Positions 1 to 8,376 of a DNA stretch of 64,000 nt are shown here, piece by piece (within the stretch, counting starts at the first letter, position 1; the number at the start of each line of letters is the position of its first letter). Both the position numbers and the translations under genes were made by a program. The stretch spans positions 1 to 64,000 of the forward strand of contig VGHQ01000003.1 in the NCBI GenBank assembly GCA_016868195.1, in the 5' to 3' direction. The notes beneath the pieces are model-generated. The model was given only the letters and a program-made list of their open reading frames with translations. It was not told the DNA's origin and did no database searches. The DNA comes from Betaproteobacteria bacterium (lineage in GTDB: Bacteria > Pseudomonadota > Gammaproteobacteria > Burkholderiales > Methylophilaceae).

Positions 1-1
1 A

Positions 2-781
2 GGCATGACGGGAGGAAAATTACTCGTAGAAGATTTTAAAGGGAGAATAGCACTTTATAAAAAAACACGAGATTTTCCAGCAATTAAAGGTGTTTCTTAT
101 TTATCTGTCCATTTGCGATTTGGAACCCTCTCAATAAGACAACTCTTTCGATTAGCTTTAGAGTCTTTTAGTGAAGGGAGTGAAACCTGGCTAAATGAAT
201 TAATATGGCGCGAATTTTATTTTCAGATTTTATTTCATCGTCCTGATGTAGGACTCGGTAAAGCCTTTAAAAAAGAATATGAATTGATCGCTTTTGAAAA
301 CAATCCCAACTATTACAAAGCATGGACAGAGGGTAGAACTGGCTACCCTATTGTGGATGCCGGGATGAGGCAACTCAATCAAACAGGTTTTATGCACAAT
401 AGGCTACGAATGATTACCGCGTCTTTTTTAGTAAAAGACCTTCTAGTCGATTGGCGCTGGGGGGAAGCCTATTTTGCTGAAAAACTCATAGATTTTGACT
501 TAAGTGCTAACAATGGGGGTTGGCAATGGGCAGCCTCTACAGGGTGTGACGCCCAGCCATGGTTTAGAATTTTTAACCCGGTTACGCAATCCTTAAGATT
601 CGATCCACAAGGTAAATTTATTAAAAAATATATTCCTGAGCTTTCTGATTTTAAAGAGAATGAGATTCATGCCCCTTGGCTCTGTCATAATATTTATAAA
701 ATCAACTACCCTCAACCCATTATTGATCACGCATCCCAGCGAATTAAGGCTTTAGCTCTGTATAAATCTTCAAAAATTTAG
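2..781 (+). CDS. phrB: Deoxyribodipyrimidine photolyase, C-terminal part (gene begins before the window)
   Basis: This is the C-terminal FAD-binding half of a class I cyclobutane pyrimidine dimer photolyase, which repairs UV dimers using blue light and FADH-. The frame is open to the left edge, so the true start and the N-terminal antenna domain lie outside the window; about 260 of the usual roughly 470 residues are visible. Counting from the ATG at 5, the family signatures TGYPIVDAGMRQL (112-124), HNRLRM (131-136) and NNGGWQWAASTG (169-180) are intact, including the tryptophans and asparagines that surround FAD and DNA. The ATG at 5 is an internal methionine and not a start. A light-dependent repair enzyme fits a bacterium of sunlit water. 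A cryptochrome-like relative is possible, but the motifs favour CPD photolyase. Confidence 0.9.
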   Translation, partial: GMTGGKLLVEDFKGRIALYKKTRDFPAIKGVSYLSVHLRFGTLSIRQLFRLALESFSEGSETWLNELIWREFYFQILFHRPDVGLGKAFKKEYELIAFENNPNYYKAWTEGRTGYPIVDAGMRQLNQTGFMHNRLRMITASFLVKDLLVDWRWGEAYFAEKLIDFDLSANNGGWQWAASTGCDAQPWFRIFNPVTQSLRFDPQGKFIKKYIPELSDFKENEIHAPWLCHNIYKINYPQPIIDHASQRIKALALYKSSKI

Positions 782-891
782 AATGTTGTTTTTATACAAC
801 AAAGTACCCGTAACTCCATAAATCATGGTAATTTATAGACATAAAAACAACAATCATAGATAATTCTTCTAATTCAAAAGAATTTATCCTA

Positions 892-1614
892 ATGATAAAA
901 CTGGTGCAAAAGCTTCTAATCGCAATCCTTATCTCCTGCTTTATGGTCGGTTGTGCTACTACACAAAATAAAGATCCTCTCGAAGGTGTCAATAGAGCAG
1001 TTTATAAATTTAATGATGTTATAGATAAAGCCGCTTTAAAACCTGTAGCTCAGGGCTATCAAGCAATTACTCCAACCCCAATTCAAAAGGGTATCAGTAA
1101 TTTCTTCAAAAATATCTTTGATGTTGTTACCCTTGTCAATGAAGTCTTTCAGTTTAAATTTAAACAAGCAGCGAATACAACGGGACGAGTTGCTTTAAAT
1201 ACTACTGTTGGTTTACTTGGATTTTTTGATGTCCATTCAAAAACTGGTGGAGTGCGAACCAGGGAAGATTTTGGACAAACACTTGGTTATTATGGGGTTG
1301 GCAGTGGTGCATATTTAGTTTTGCCTTTCTTTGGCCCGTCAAACACCAGAGATGGTATTGGATTTTTTACAGACGCCTTTTTCTTTAACCCAATTGCTTA
1401 TATCAATGATGATCCGGCTAGATGGGCGTTAATAGGTATTGCCGTTATTGATATACGTGCTCAATATTTGGACGATACCGATATTCGAGATAATGCTCTC
1501 GATCCTTATGCATTCATGCGAGACAGTTACATGCAAAATAGAGAAAATTTAGTTAAAGATGGCGCGGAAGATCCAAATTCTGTTCAACCCTACTTAGTTC
1601 CTCTCGGCAATTAA
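892..1614 (+). CDS. mlaA: MlaA/VacJ phospholipid-binding lipoprotein
   Basis: Outer-membrane lipoprotein of the Mla pathway, which removes mislocalised phospholipids from the outer leaflet and passes them towards the inner membrane. The first 20 residues form a lipoprotein signal ending in the lipobox MVGC, with the lipidated cysteine at residue 21. The mature protein has the family hallmarks DPLEGVNRAVYKFND after the signal, a GFFDV segment and LPFFGPSNTRDGIG in the middle. At 240 residues it has the usual family length. It is a single gene here: no mlaBCDEF genes are nearby. It converges on pmbA with only 9 bases between the two stops and no visible terminator. No good Shine-Dalgarno sequence precedes the ATG. 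Confidence 0.92.
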   Translation: MIKLVQKLLIAILISCFMVGCATTQNKDPLEGVNRAVYKFNDVIDKAALKPVAQGYQAITPTPIQKGISNFFKNIFDVVTLVNEVFQFKFKQAANTTGRVALNTTVGLLGFFDVHSKTGGVRTREDFGQTLGYYGVGSGAYLVLPFFGPSNTRDGIGFFTDAFFFNPIAYINDDPARWALIGIAVIDIRAQYLDDTDIRDNALDPYAFMRDSYMQNRENLVKDGAEDPNSVQPYLVPLGN

Positions 1615-1623
1615 AAAAAATAC

Positions 1624-2958
1624 TTAGCTAGAAGCTATACTCATTGTTTCTAGTAATATCGAACCTGTGTGTTTCGATCCATTTCTATAAACGTCATTAC
1701 CTATTTCTACAATTTGTTTCAACATATCTCTCATATTGCCTGCAATTGTAATTTCTTCAACGGGATAAGCAATCACTCCGTCTTCAACCCAATAACCTGA
1801 TGCTCCTCGCGAATAATCACCAGTCACCATATTTAATCCATGACCGAGCAACTCTGTCACAAGTAAACCTTCATGCATTGTTTTAATAAGGCCATTTAGT
1901 CCTTGATTGCCTGTCTTTACAATTAAATTATGGGCTCCGCCAGCGTTTCCTGTTGATTGCATACCTAACTTTCTAGCAGAATAAGAAGATAAGAGATATC
2001 CATTAATAGTACCTTGATCAACCAATAATCTTGAGCGGGTTGCCACCCCCTCATCGTCAAACATAGAGCTTGCATCTCCGCGTAAAATGAAGGGATCCTC
2101 TTCAATGGTTAATTGACCGCTTGCTACTTTTTTCCCAAGCGAATCCAAAAGAAATGAGGACTGACGGTATAAATTACCCCCAGAAATAGCTGAAATAAGA
2201 GACGAAATAAATCCTGAAGCTATTGGCGCTTCAAAAATAACAGGGGCATGACAGGTACGTATTTTTTTAGCCCCTAATCGGGATAATGTTCGAGTACCTG
2301 CTAATTTGCCAACTAAATCAACAGATTCTAAATCTTCAACATGTCGTGCAGATGAATACCAGTAGTCTCTTTGCATCATCGATTTTTCTTCAGCAATCAC
2401 AGAACAGCCAATCGAATGTCTAGATGTTGGATAACCACCCATAAAACCATAGCTATTTGCATAAACAAAAACACCTTCAGAAGAGGAGATGTTAGCACCT
2501 TCGGAATTTGTAATTTTTGTACTCACATTAAGTGCTGATGCCTCGCATTTTTTTGCAAGATCAATCATATGGTCTATAGAAACATCCCATGCATTATGAA
2601 GATCAAGATCTCTCATGTTGGTTGCTATAAGACTTTTATCAGCCAATCCAAATAAAGGGTCTGGAGCTGTGTATCGAGCAATATTAAAAGCAGCATCAAC
2701 CGTATCTTGAATACTCTGTATAGATAAATCAGATGAGCTTGAACTGCCCTTCCGCTGTCCGTTAAATAGAGTCACAGTGAACCCCTTATCTCCATTAATT
2801 TCAAGTGTTTCAAGGCTACCTAAGCGAACAGAAATATTTTTACCCGTCCCAAAACTTACTTCAACTTCAGACGCAGTCGCACCTATTTTCTTTGCATAAT
2901 CTAATGTATAGTCAGCAATTTTTTTTAAATGTTCTAAATCAAATTGATTTTTTTTCAT
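1624..2958 (-). CDS. pmbA: PmbA/TldE family metalloprotease subunit
   Basis: A 444-residue TldE/PmbA homologue, the non-catalytic partner of TldD in the cytoplasmic TldD/E protease that degrades unfolded peptides and processes some peptide substrates. The N-terminal part (SEVEVSFGTGKNISVRLG) and the C-terminal barrel (GASGYWVEDGVIAYPVEEITIAGN in two short blocks) are typical. As expected for the E subunit, I see no HExxxH zinc motif. It lies back-to-back with darP (75 bases between starts), a neighbourhood also known in Escherichia coli. An AGAGG-like ribosome site precedes the ATG. The tldD partner is not in the window. Confidence 0.93.
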   Translation of the reverse strand: MKKNQFDLEHLKKIADYTLDYAKKIGATASEVEVSFGTGKNISVRLGSLETLEINGDKGFTVTLFNGQRKGSSSSSDLSIQSIQDTVDAAFNIARYTAPDPLFGLADKSLIATNMRDLDLHNAWDVSIDHMIDLAKKCEASALNVSTKITNSEGANISSSEGVFVYANSYGFMGGYPTSRHSIGCSVIAEEKSMMQRDYWYSSARHVEDLESVDLVGKLAGTRTLSRLGAKKIRTCHAPVIFEAPIASGFISSLISAISGGNLYRQSSFLLDSLGKKVASGQLTIEEDPFILRGDASSMFDDEGVATRSRLLVDQGTINGYLLSSYSARKLGMQSTGNAGGAHNLIVKTGNQGLNGLIKTMHEGLLVTELLGHGLNMVTGDYSRGASGYWVEDGVIAYPVEEITIAGNMRDMLKQIVEIGNDVYRNGSKHTGSILLETMSIASS

Positions 2959-3032
2959 GCCTCTAAGGGGGGAAAGTAAACCCTGTTATCATAACTTAGA
3001 AGTAGTCACTCTTTAAAGTCACAAATATACAT

Positions 3033-3533
3033 ATGGGAAAAGACAAGTATCTAGAAAAAAATACCGTCAGCAGGACTCAACTTAAGCTTGAAGCTGAGAA
3101 GCTACAATTTCTTGGATTAAAATTATGTAATTTGTCTATATCTAAATTAAAGATGCTGAATTTGCCATCAAATTTATTTGAAGCAATTTTGGCAATGCAA
3201 AAAATTACCAGTAATGGTGCTAAAAGGCGCCAGAGTCAATATATTGGTAAACTCATGAGAAATTTTGACGTGAAGGAATTAAATACCATTATGACGATTT
3301 GGGATCAACAAGAGCTCAGAGAAAAACAACACTTTCATACTATAGAATCATGGCGAAGAAGATTAGTTGAAGAACCAGGAAGTATTAATGATTTCTTAAT
3401 AAAATTTCCTACAGAAGAAAAATTAATTCTTCTTAACACAATCAAAGAAGCGGTGGAAGAAAAAACTCAAGATAAACAGCCTAGATATAATCGCGAACTA
3501 TATAAGCTTGTAAAAAAAATTATTGAAAAATAA
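3033..3533 (+). CDS. darP: Ribosome-associated protein DarP/YjgA (DUF615)
   Basis: A 166-residue member of the YjgA/DUF615 family, now called DarP, which binds late 50S ribosomal precursors and helps their maturation. The sequence shows the family's charged, mostly helical layout: an N-terminal VSRTQLKLEAEKLQFLG block, the central KRRQSQYIGKLMRN signature and the WRRRL motif. It is divergent from pmbA, a conserved pairing that supports the assignment. The stop codon lies 3 bases from the stop of the convergent PDZ gene. Confidence 0.88.
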   Translation: MGKDKYLEKNTVSRTQLKLEAEKLQFLGLKLCNLSISKLKMLNLPSNLFEAILAMQKITSNGAKRRQSQYIGKLMRNFDVKELNTIMTIWDQQELREKQHFHTIESWRRRLVEEPGSINDFLIKFPTEEKLILLNTIKEAVEEKTQDKQPRYNRELYKLVKKIIEK

Positions 3534-3536
3534 AAA

Positions 3537-4292
3537 TTATCTTCGATTTAGCTCAGCAGCTACTACTTTTTCCTCGTCATCTCTCGCGTATTTTATTATG
3601 ACTTTGCTACCTTGTTGTTTAAATACCGATTTAGAAAATTCTTCCGGAGACTCTGTATTAAAATCATTTAAAGCAAGAACAACATCTCCCTTTTGAATAC
3701 CAGCTTTAAAAGCTGGCGAGTCTTTAATAACTGCAATAACTTTTAATCCTTTTTCCTGCTGCATCTCTTTTGTTTCTGAATTTTTTGTAATTAATTTAAT
3801 AACGTGTAAACCTAAGATAGGTGGTGGCAATTTTGCCCAATAAGTTGCATAAAATTCAAATTTACTATTTTTATTTTTTAAGTCAGTTTCACTAATTTCA
3901 ATCACCGTATTTTTTTCACCCTTTCTCTCTTTTTTCATTTCATCATGAATCTGTCTCAAGCGGGCTGATCGGGTCATTTCATTTATTTGACGATCGTATA
4001 CTAAGACTGCGTCTGCTTCGATAGCTTGTGCGTGCTTAAGGGCCTCATTGGGTTCAACAAAAGGACCTTGAAATGAAGATACCCCCATCAAATCATAACC
4101 ATCCTCTAACATTCTAATATTGTCTTTTTCTTTGTTCATACCCGCATAAATTTTAGTATCTGGCTTTTTTTGCAAAGAATGTAAGTTGCCATTACTTTGA
4201 GTTGAATAATTTACTTGAAATAAGTTCGCTTCTTCAGCGATTGCTAACGTGCTCAATAAATTCAGCATTACAAAGATAAGTTTAAATAACAT
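3537..4292 (-). CDS. Secreted PDZ-domain protein of unknown function
   Basis: A 251-residue protein that I recognise only by its domain parts. Residues 1-19 form a signal peptide (hydrophobic core, then LAIA before EE), so it is probably periplasmic. A middle region (about 60-105) contains DLMGVSSFQGPF and EADAVLVYDR, which resembles an alpha/beta domain of unknown role. Residues 105-145 are highly charged and probably helical. Residues 182-235 form a PDZ domain (DSPAFKAGIQKGDVVLALND). No protease triad is visible, so it is not a DegP-type enzyme. It may be a periplasmic adaptor that binds protein C-termini; that is inference. It is monocistronic, convergent with darP and divergent from mog. 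Confidence 0.7.
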   Translation of the reverse strand: MLFKLIFVMLNLLSTLAIAEEANLFQVNYSTQSNGNLHSLQKKPDTKIYAGMNKEKDNIRMLEDGYDLMGVSSFQGPFVEPNEALKHAQAIEADAVLVYDRQINEMTRSARLRQIHDEMKKERKGEKNTVIEISETDLKNKNSKFEFYATYWAKLPPPILGLHVIKLITKNSETKEMQQEKGLKVIAVIKDSPAFKAGIQKGDVVLALNDFNTESPEEFSKSVFKQQGSKVIIKYARDDEEKVVAAELNRR

Positions 4293-4348
4293 AGAATCCT
4301 TTCAAAGCGATAGTGTTATGATCAAGTTTTAATATAATACGACTTATC

Positions 4349-4924
4349 ATGCAAAATAAGTTCACTAAAATTGGACTCATTTCAATTAGCGACCGAGCTT
4401 CAAAAGGCGAATATGAAGATCAGGGCATCCCTAATCTTAAGTTTTGGCTTCAAAAAGCCTTAAGCTCCCCTTTTAAAACCTTAGAAAAAACTATCCCTGA
4501 CGAAAGACCCTTGATTGAATCCTCATTGATTAACTTTGTAGATACAGAAATGTGCGATTTAATTCTTACAACAGGTGGGACTGGACCTGCTTTACGGGAT
4601 GTAACCCCTGAAGCTACACTTGCGATTGCAGATCGTGAAATGCCAGGCTTTGGGGAGCAAATGCGTCAAATTAGTTTACATTTTGTTCCGACTGCAATTC
4701 TATCAAGACAAGTTGCCGTCGTTCGTAAGAATACACTCATTATCAATTTACCAGGCCAGCCTAAATCTATTGCCCAGACGCTTGAGGGCCTAAAAAATGA
4801 TCAAGGTGAAGTAATCATTCATGGTATTTTTGCGGCGGTACCTTATTGTGTAGATCTTTTAAATGGCCCCTTTATCGAAACACATGAAAATATTGTAAAA
4901 ACTTTTAGGCCTAAAGCAAAATAA
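4349..4924 (+). CDS. mog: Molybdopterin adenylyltransferase
   Basis: A MogA-type enzyme that adenylates molybdopterin before metal insertion, the last steps of molybdenum cofactor synthesis in the cytoplasm. The 191 residues begin with GLISISDRASKGEYEDQG and carry the MoCF signature LILTTGGTGPALRDVTPEAT near residue 75, including the GGTG loop and the conserved aspartates. INLPGQPKSI near the C-terminus is also typical. It is the first gene of a run of same-strand genes reaching to lysC; thiL starts 2 bases after its stop. No other molybdenum cofactor genes are in the window. Confidence 0.92.
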   Translation: MQNKFTKIGLISISDRASKGEYEDQGIPNLKFWLQKALSSPFKTLEKTIPDERPLIESSLINFVDTEMCDLILTTGGTGPALRDVTPEATLAIADREMPGFGEQMRQISLHFVPTAILSRQVAVVRKNTLIINLPGQPKSIAQTLEGLKNDQGEVIIHGIFAAVPYCVDLLNGPFIETHENIVKTFRPKAK

Positions 4925-4926
4925 TA

Positions 4927-5871
4927 ATGACTTCAGAGTTTGAAATTATTGAGTACTACTTTAAGAAAAAAATAAAGCATACTGTTTTAGGAATAGGTGA
5001 TGATGGAGCAATAGTTAATATTCAAAAAAATCATCAACTAGTCATCTCCTCAGATATGCTGATAGAGAATATTCACTTTTTAAAAAATACAAACCCCTTC
5101 CACTTAGGTTGGAAATCTCTAGCAGTTAATTTATCTGACATCGCGGCGATGGGTGGCAAACCTAAATGGGCAACTTTATCAATATCACTTCCAAAGATAA
5201 GCCATCTTTGGCTAAGAAAATTTTCAGGAGGATTCTTTAAATGCGCCAATCAATTTGGTATTGATCTTATTGGAGGGGATACTTCGAGAGGCCCACTAAG
5301 CATTTCAGTCACCATCATGGGTGAAATTAAAAATAATCATACTCTATTAAGATCTAATGCAAAAATCAATGATGATATCTGGATAACCGGTCAATTAGGT
5401 CTTGCCTCAATGGGTTTGGCGAGCCTTCAGAGAAAATTAAAGCTTCCCCCTCTTTTAAAAACAAAATGTATAAATACCCTTGAGGTACCGACTCCAAGAG
5501 TATCATTAGGCTCTCATTTATCTCGCTATACAAATAGTTGCATTGATATTTCTGACGGCCTCATCCAAGACTTAAATCATATTTTAAAGGCTTCTAAAGT
5601 TGGCGCTGTTCTTATGTTGAATGACATACCATGTGAAAAATTTATTCATACATCAAAACAATATCAATTTGTATTGAATGGTGGCGATGATTATGAGCTT
5701 TTATTTACAGCCCCTAAAAAAAACAGGTCTTATATAAAAAAAATTGCAAAAAAAACAAATACTGCGGCAAATATTATAGGTATTATCACCCATAAAAAAG
5801 ATCTTAAAATTTTGAATACGCAAGGTAAATCAGTACCATTTCACATAATGGGATTCGACCATTTTGCTTAA
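4927..5871 (+). CDS. thiL: Thiamine-monophosphate kinase
   Basis: ThiL phosphorylates thiamine monophosphate to thiamine pyrophosphate with ATP, the last step of cofactor synthesis. The 314 residues have the PurM/ThiL fold markers: GIGDDGAIV near residue 21 (nucleotide and magnesium), NLSDIAAMGGKPKWA near 70, GGDTSRGP near 117 and the C-terminal GGDDYELLFT. Length is normal. The gene starts 2 bases after mog and its last 8 bases overlap the start of pgpA, an arrangement common in proteobacteria. Thiamine pyrophosphate is the cofactor of the transketolase encoded later in the window. Confidence 0.94.
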   Translation: MTSEFEIIEYYFKKKIKHTVLGIGDDGAIVNIQKNHQLVISSDMLIENIHFLKNTNPFHLGWKSLAVNLSDIAAMGGKPKWATLSISLPKISHLWLRKFSGGFFKCANQFGIDLIGGDTSRGPLSISVTIMGEIKNNHTLLRSNAKINDDIWITGQLGLASMGLASLQRKLKLPPLLKTKCINTLEVPTPRVSLGSHLSRYTNSCIDISDGLIQDLNHILKASKVGAVLMLNDIPCEKFIHTSKQYQFVLNGGDDYELLFTAPKKNRSYIKKIAKKTNTAANIIGIITHKKDLKILNTQGKSVPFHIMGFDHFA

Positions 5872-6343
5872 TATTAAGTTCTTGCTCAAACATCCATCGT
5901 ATTTTATAGCGCTAGGCTTTGGTGTTGGGCTCTCAAAAAGAGCGCCAGGCACTTTTGGTACTTTTTTAGGTATCCCCCCTTATTTATTAATTTTTTCTTA
6001 TAGTTTTTCTACACAGATATTGCTAGCTTTTCTATTTGCTATTAGTGGCATTTTTATCTGTGATCAAACAGCTCGTGAGCTAAAACTTAAAGATCCGAGC
6101 GCCATTGTTTGGGATGAAATTTCGGCCTTCTTTTTAATGTTAATTATTGCTCGTCCTGCTTTAAATATTTTTCCAATTTTTGTGCTGTTTATACTCTTTC
6201 GAATTTTTGATATTTGGAAACCCTTTCCAATTAGCTTAATAGATAAACATGTGGGTGGAGGATTGGGCATCATGCTCGATGATTATCTCGCCGCTTTTTT
6301 TGCACTGATAATTTATTTTTCAATACAATGGCTCTTTCTTTAA
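5864..6343 (+). CDS. pgpA: Phosphatidylglycerophosphatase A
   Basis: Inner-membrane phosphatase that removes the phosphate from phosphatidylglycerol phosphate, giving phosphatidylglycerol. At 159 residues it has the family length, several hydrophobic segments and the signature blocks APGTFGTFLGIP (about 23-34) and WDEISAFF with acidic residues for metal binding. The best start is the TTG at 5864, overlapping thiL by 8 bases; it gives the typical N-terminus (FLLKHPSYFIALGFGVG), and no ATG upstream is available. Its 3' end overlaps pncC by 16 bases, so translation of thiL, pgpA and pncC is probably coupled. Confidence 0.91.
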   Translation: MLNIKFLLKHPSYFIALGFGVGLSKRAPGTFGTFLGIPPYLLIFSYSFSTQILLAFLFAISGIFICDQTARELKLKDPSAIVWDEISAFFLMLIIARPALNIFPIFVLFILFRIFDIWKPFPISLIDKHVGGGLGIMLDDYLAAFFALIIYFSIQWLFL

Positions 6344-6828
6344 TTCAAAATACATGCATTCAATTGGGCAACTCTCTGATTAATCGTCATTTCAGAATAG
6401 CTCTTGCTGAATCTTGCACCGGAGGGATGGTGTGTCAGCAACTTACAAACATCCCGGGAAGCTCTGTCTGGTTTGATCGAGGATTTGTAACTTATAGCAA
6501 TGAGTCAAAAATAGAATTACTCAAGGTTAGTCAAACTTCACTCACAAAATTTGGCGCAGTGAGTAAAGAAATTGCCTCAGAAATGGCATTAGGTGCACTT
6601 AATGCGAGTCATGCAGATATAGCCCTATCGATTACTGGGATCGCAGGTCCTTCAGGGGGATCGATTGAAAAGCCTGTAGGTACTGTTTTCTTTGCGATTG
6701 CTTATCAAAATAAGATTGTTTTTAATACGTCAAAAATCTTCCCTGGATCAAGAAAAAACATACGTGAATCTTCTTGTCAATATGCCCTAAATCAGGTCTT
6801 AGCGCTTACTTTAAACCCTCAAGTATGA
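6328..6828 (+). CDS. pncC: Nicotinamide-nucleotide amidase (CinA C-terminal domain protein)
   Basis: A 166-residue stand-alone CinA C-terminal domain (PncC/YgaD type) that converts nicotinamide mononucleotide to nicotinate mononucleotide in NAD recycling. The family motif LAESCTGGMVC (catalytic serine) lies near residue 27, the conserved tyrosine and lysine are in FVTYSNESKIELL, and the SITGIAGPSGGS glycine loop lies near residue 100. The N-terminal CinA domain is absent, as in many proteobacteria. It directly precedes recA (43 bases), the usual arrangement. It overlaps the end of pgpA. Confidence 0.92.
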   Translation: MALSLIQNTCIQLGNSLINRHFRIALAESCTGGMVCQQLTNIPGSSVWFDRGFVTYSNESKIELLKVSQTSLTKFGAVSKEIASEMALGALNASHADIALSITGIAGPSGGSIEKPVGTVFFAIAYQNKIVFNTSKIFPGSRKNIRESSCQYALNQVLALTLNPQV

Positions 6829-6871
6829 AATAATTATTAGTGAAAAACATATTAATTAAAGGCAAATTTAG

Positions 6872-7906
6872 ATGGATGACAATAAAAGTAAAGCACTCGC
6901 TGCAGCATTAGCGCAGATCGAAAAACAATTCGGAAAAGGTTCTGTCATGAGGATGGATGATTCCGATGTCATCGAAGATATTCAGTCTGTTTCAACAGGC
7001 TCCTTGGGTCTTGATATAGCCCTCGGCATTGGTGGTCTTCCGAGGGGACGCGTTGTTGAAATATATGGCCCAGAATCATCAGGCAAGACTTCTTTAACCT
7101 TATCTGTCATTGCTCAGATGCAAAAACTGGGTGGCGTAGCTGCTTTTATTGATGCTGAACATGCTCTTGACCCTCAGTATGCGGCCAAATTAGGTGTTGT
7201 GGTCCCAGACCTGCTCATTTCTCAACCTGACACCGGAGAACAAGCGCTTGAAATTGCAGATATGCTTGTAAGAAGCGGTTCGGTTGATATTGTTGTAATT
7301 GACTCAGTCGCAGCCTTAACACCGCGTGCAGAAATTGAAGGTGAAATGGGTGACTCTCATATGGGACTTCAGGCTCGGCTCATGTCACAAGCATTGAGAA
7401 AATTAACAGGTAACATAAAGAAAACCAACACACTTGTCATATTTATCAATCAAATTCGAATGAAGATTGGCGTTATGTTTGGAAATCCAGAAACAACAAC
7501 CGGTGGTAATGCTCTTAAATTTTATGCTTCTGTAAGGCTTGATATTCGTCGCATTGGCGCAATCAAAAAAGGTGATGAAGTTGTGGGTGCAGAAACAAGG
7601 GTTAAAGTGGTTAAAAATAAAGTTGCCCCTCCATTTAAACAAGCTGAATTCGATGTGCTTTACGGTGAGGGAATTTCAAGAGAAGGTGAAATCATTGAAA
7701 TTGGGGCTCAATTAAAATTTATTGAAAAAGCTGGCGCCTGGTATAGCTATAACGGAGAAAAGATTGGTCAAGGCAAGGATAACGCAAGAGAGTTTTTAAA
7801 AGAAAATCCAAAAATTGCTCAAGAAATTGAAGATAAAATTAGAGCTAATTCATCAGCTCTAAGCGAAGCAATGACAGCGCCGCAGGAATCGGACGAAACT
7901 GAGTAA
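6872..7906 (+). CDS. recA: Recombinase RecA
   Basis: RecA forms filaments on single-stranded DNA, pairs homologous strands and activates the SOS response where LexA exists. The 344 residues carry Walker A GPESSGKT (66-73), the VVIDSVAAL Walker B strand and the [22 protein letters not shown] loop 2 region; the C-terminus is short and acidic as usual. AAGG lies upstream of the ATG. The 43-base gap after pncC contains no recognisable CTGT-N8-ACAG LexA box, so SOS control of the E. coli type is not apparent. recX follows, probably overlapping the recA stop. Confidence 0.98.
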   Translation: MDDNKSKALAAALAQIEKQFGKGSVMRMDDSDVIEDIQSVSTGSLGLDIALGIGGLPRGRVVEIYGPESSGKTSLTLSVIAQMQKLGGVAAFIDAEHALDPQYAAKLGVVVPDLLISQPDTGEQALEIADMLVRSGSVDIVVIDSVAALTPRAEIEGEMGDSHMGLQARLMSQALRKLTGNIKKTNTLVIFINQIRMKIGVMFGNPETTTGGNALKFYASVRLDIRRIGAIKKGDEVVGAETRVKVVKNKVAPPFKQAEFDVLYGEGISREGEIIEIGAQLKFIEKAGAWYSYNGEKIGQGKDNAREFLKENPKIAQEIEDKIRANSSALSEAMTAPQESDETE

Positions 7907-8369
7907 CACAAAAAATAATCCATTAGTATTACTTAAAAAAAGAGCGCTTTATTACCTAGCAAAAAGAGAATATTCGCATCTTGAATTGAAATTAAAATTA
8001 AGTGAATACGCTCAATCGCTCGAATTAAATGAAGAAGCGTTAAATCTTTTTTTATTATCTTTAGTATGTGATGGATGGCTTTCTAATGAAAGGTATTGCG
8101 AACAATTTATTCATGTAAAAAAGAATAAATTTGGACGTTATAAAATTATTAGAGAGCTTGAAGAAAAAGGGATAGATTCGGCGCTTATAGAGCAATACCT
8201 TAACCCACATAAAAATCAAGAATTATTATATGCAAAACAAGTTTGGCAAAAAAAATTTAAGTTTCCCCCATCCTCTAAAGAGGAATGGTCAAAACAGGCT
8301 CGCTTCCTTCAAAGTCGCGGATTTGATGTCTCTCTCATAAAAAAAATATTGAATGCCAAGGAAGAATAG
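7899..8369 (+). CDS. recX: RecA regulatory protein RecX, with an unusual start
   Basis: RecX binds RecA filaments and limits their extension. The reading frame is open from 7875 and encodes the full family N-terminus ([20 protein letters not shown]), followed by the later repeats ending [14 protein letters not shown]. The first standard start is a TTG at 7986, but it would delete the first conserved helices. Between 7875 and 7986 the only near-cognate start is CTG at 7899, which overlaps the recA stop by 8 bases, follows GGA by 5 bases and gives about 156 residues, a normal RecX length. I chose 7899 for these reasons. If the cell really uses TTG 7986, the product is a truncated 127-residue RecX. 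Confidence 0.8.
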   Translation: MSNTKNNPLVLLKKRALYYLAKREYSHLELKLKLSEYAQSLELNEEALNLFLLSLVCDGWLSNERYCEQFIHVKKNKFGRYKIIRELEEKGIDSALIEQYLNPHKNQELLYAKQVWQKKFKFPPSSKEEWSKQARFLQSRGFDVSLIKKILNAKEE

Positions 8370-8376
8370 TTAGCAA

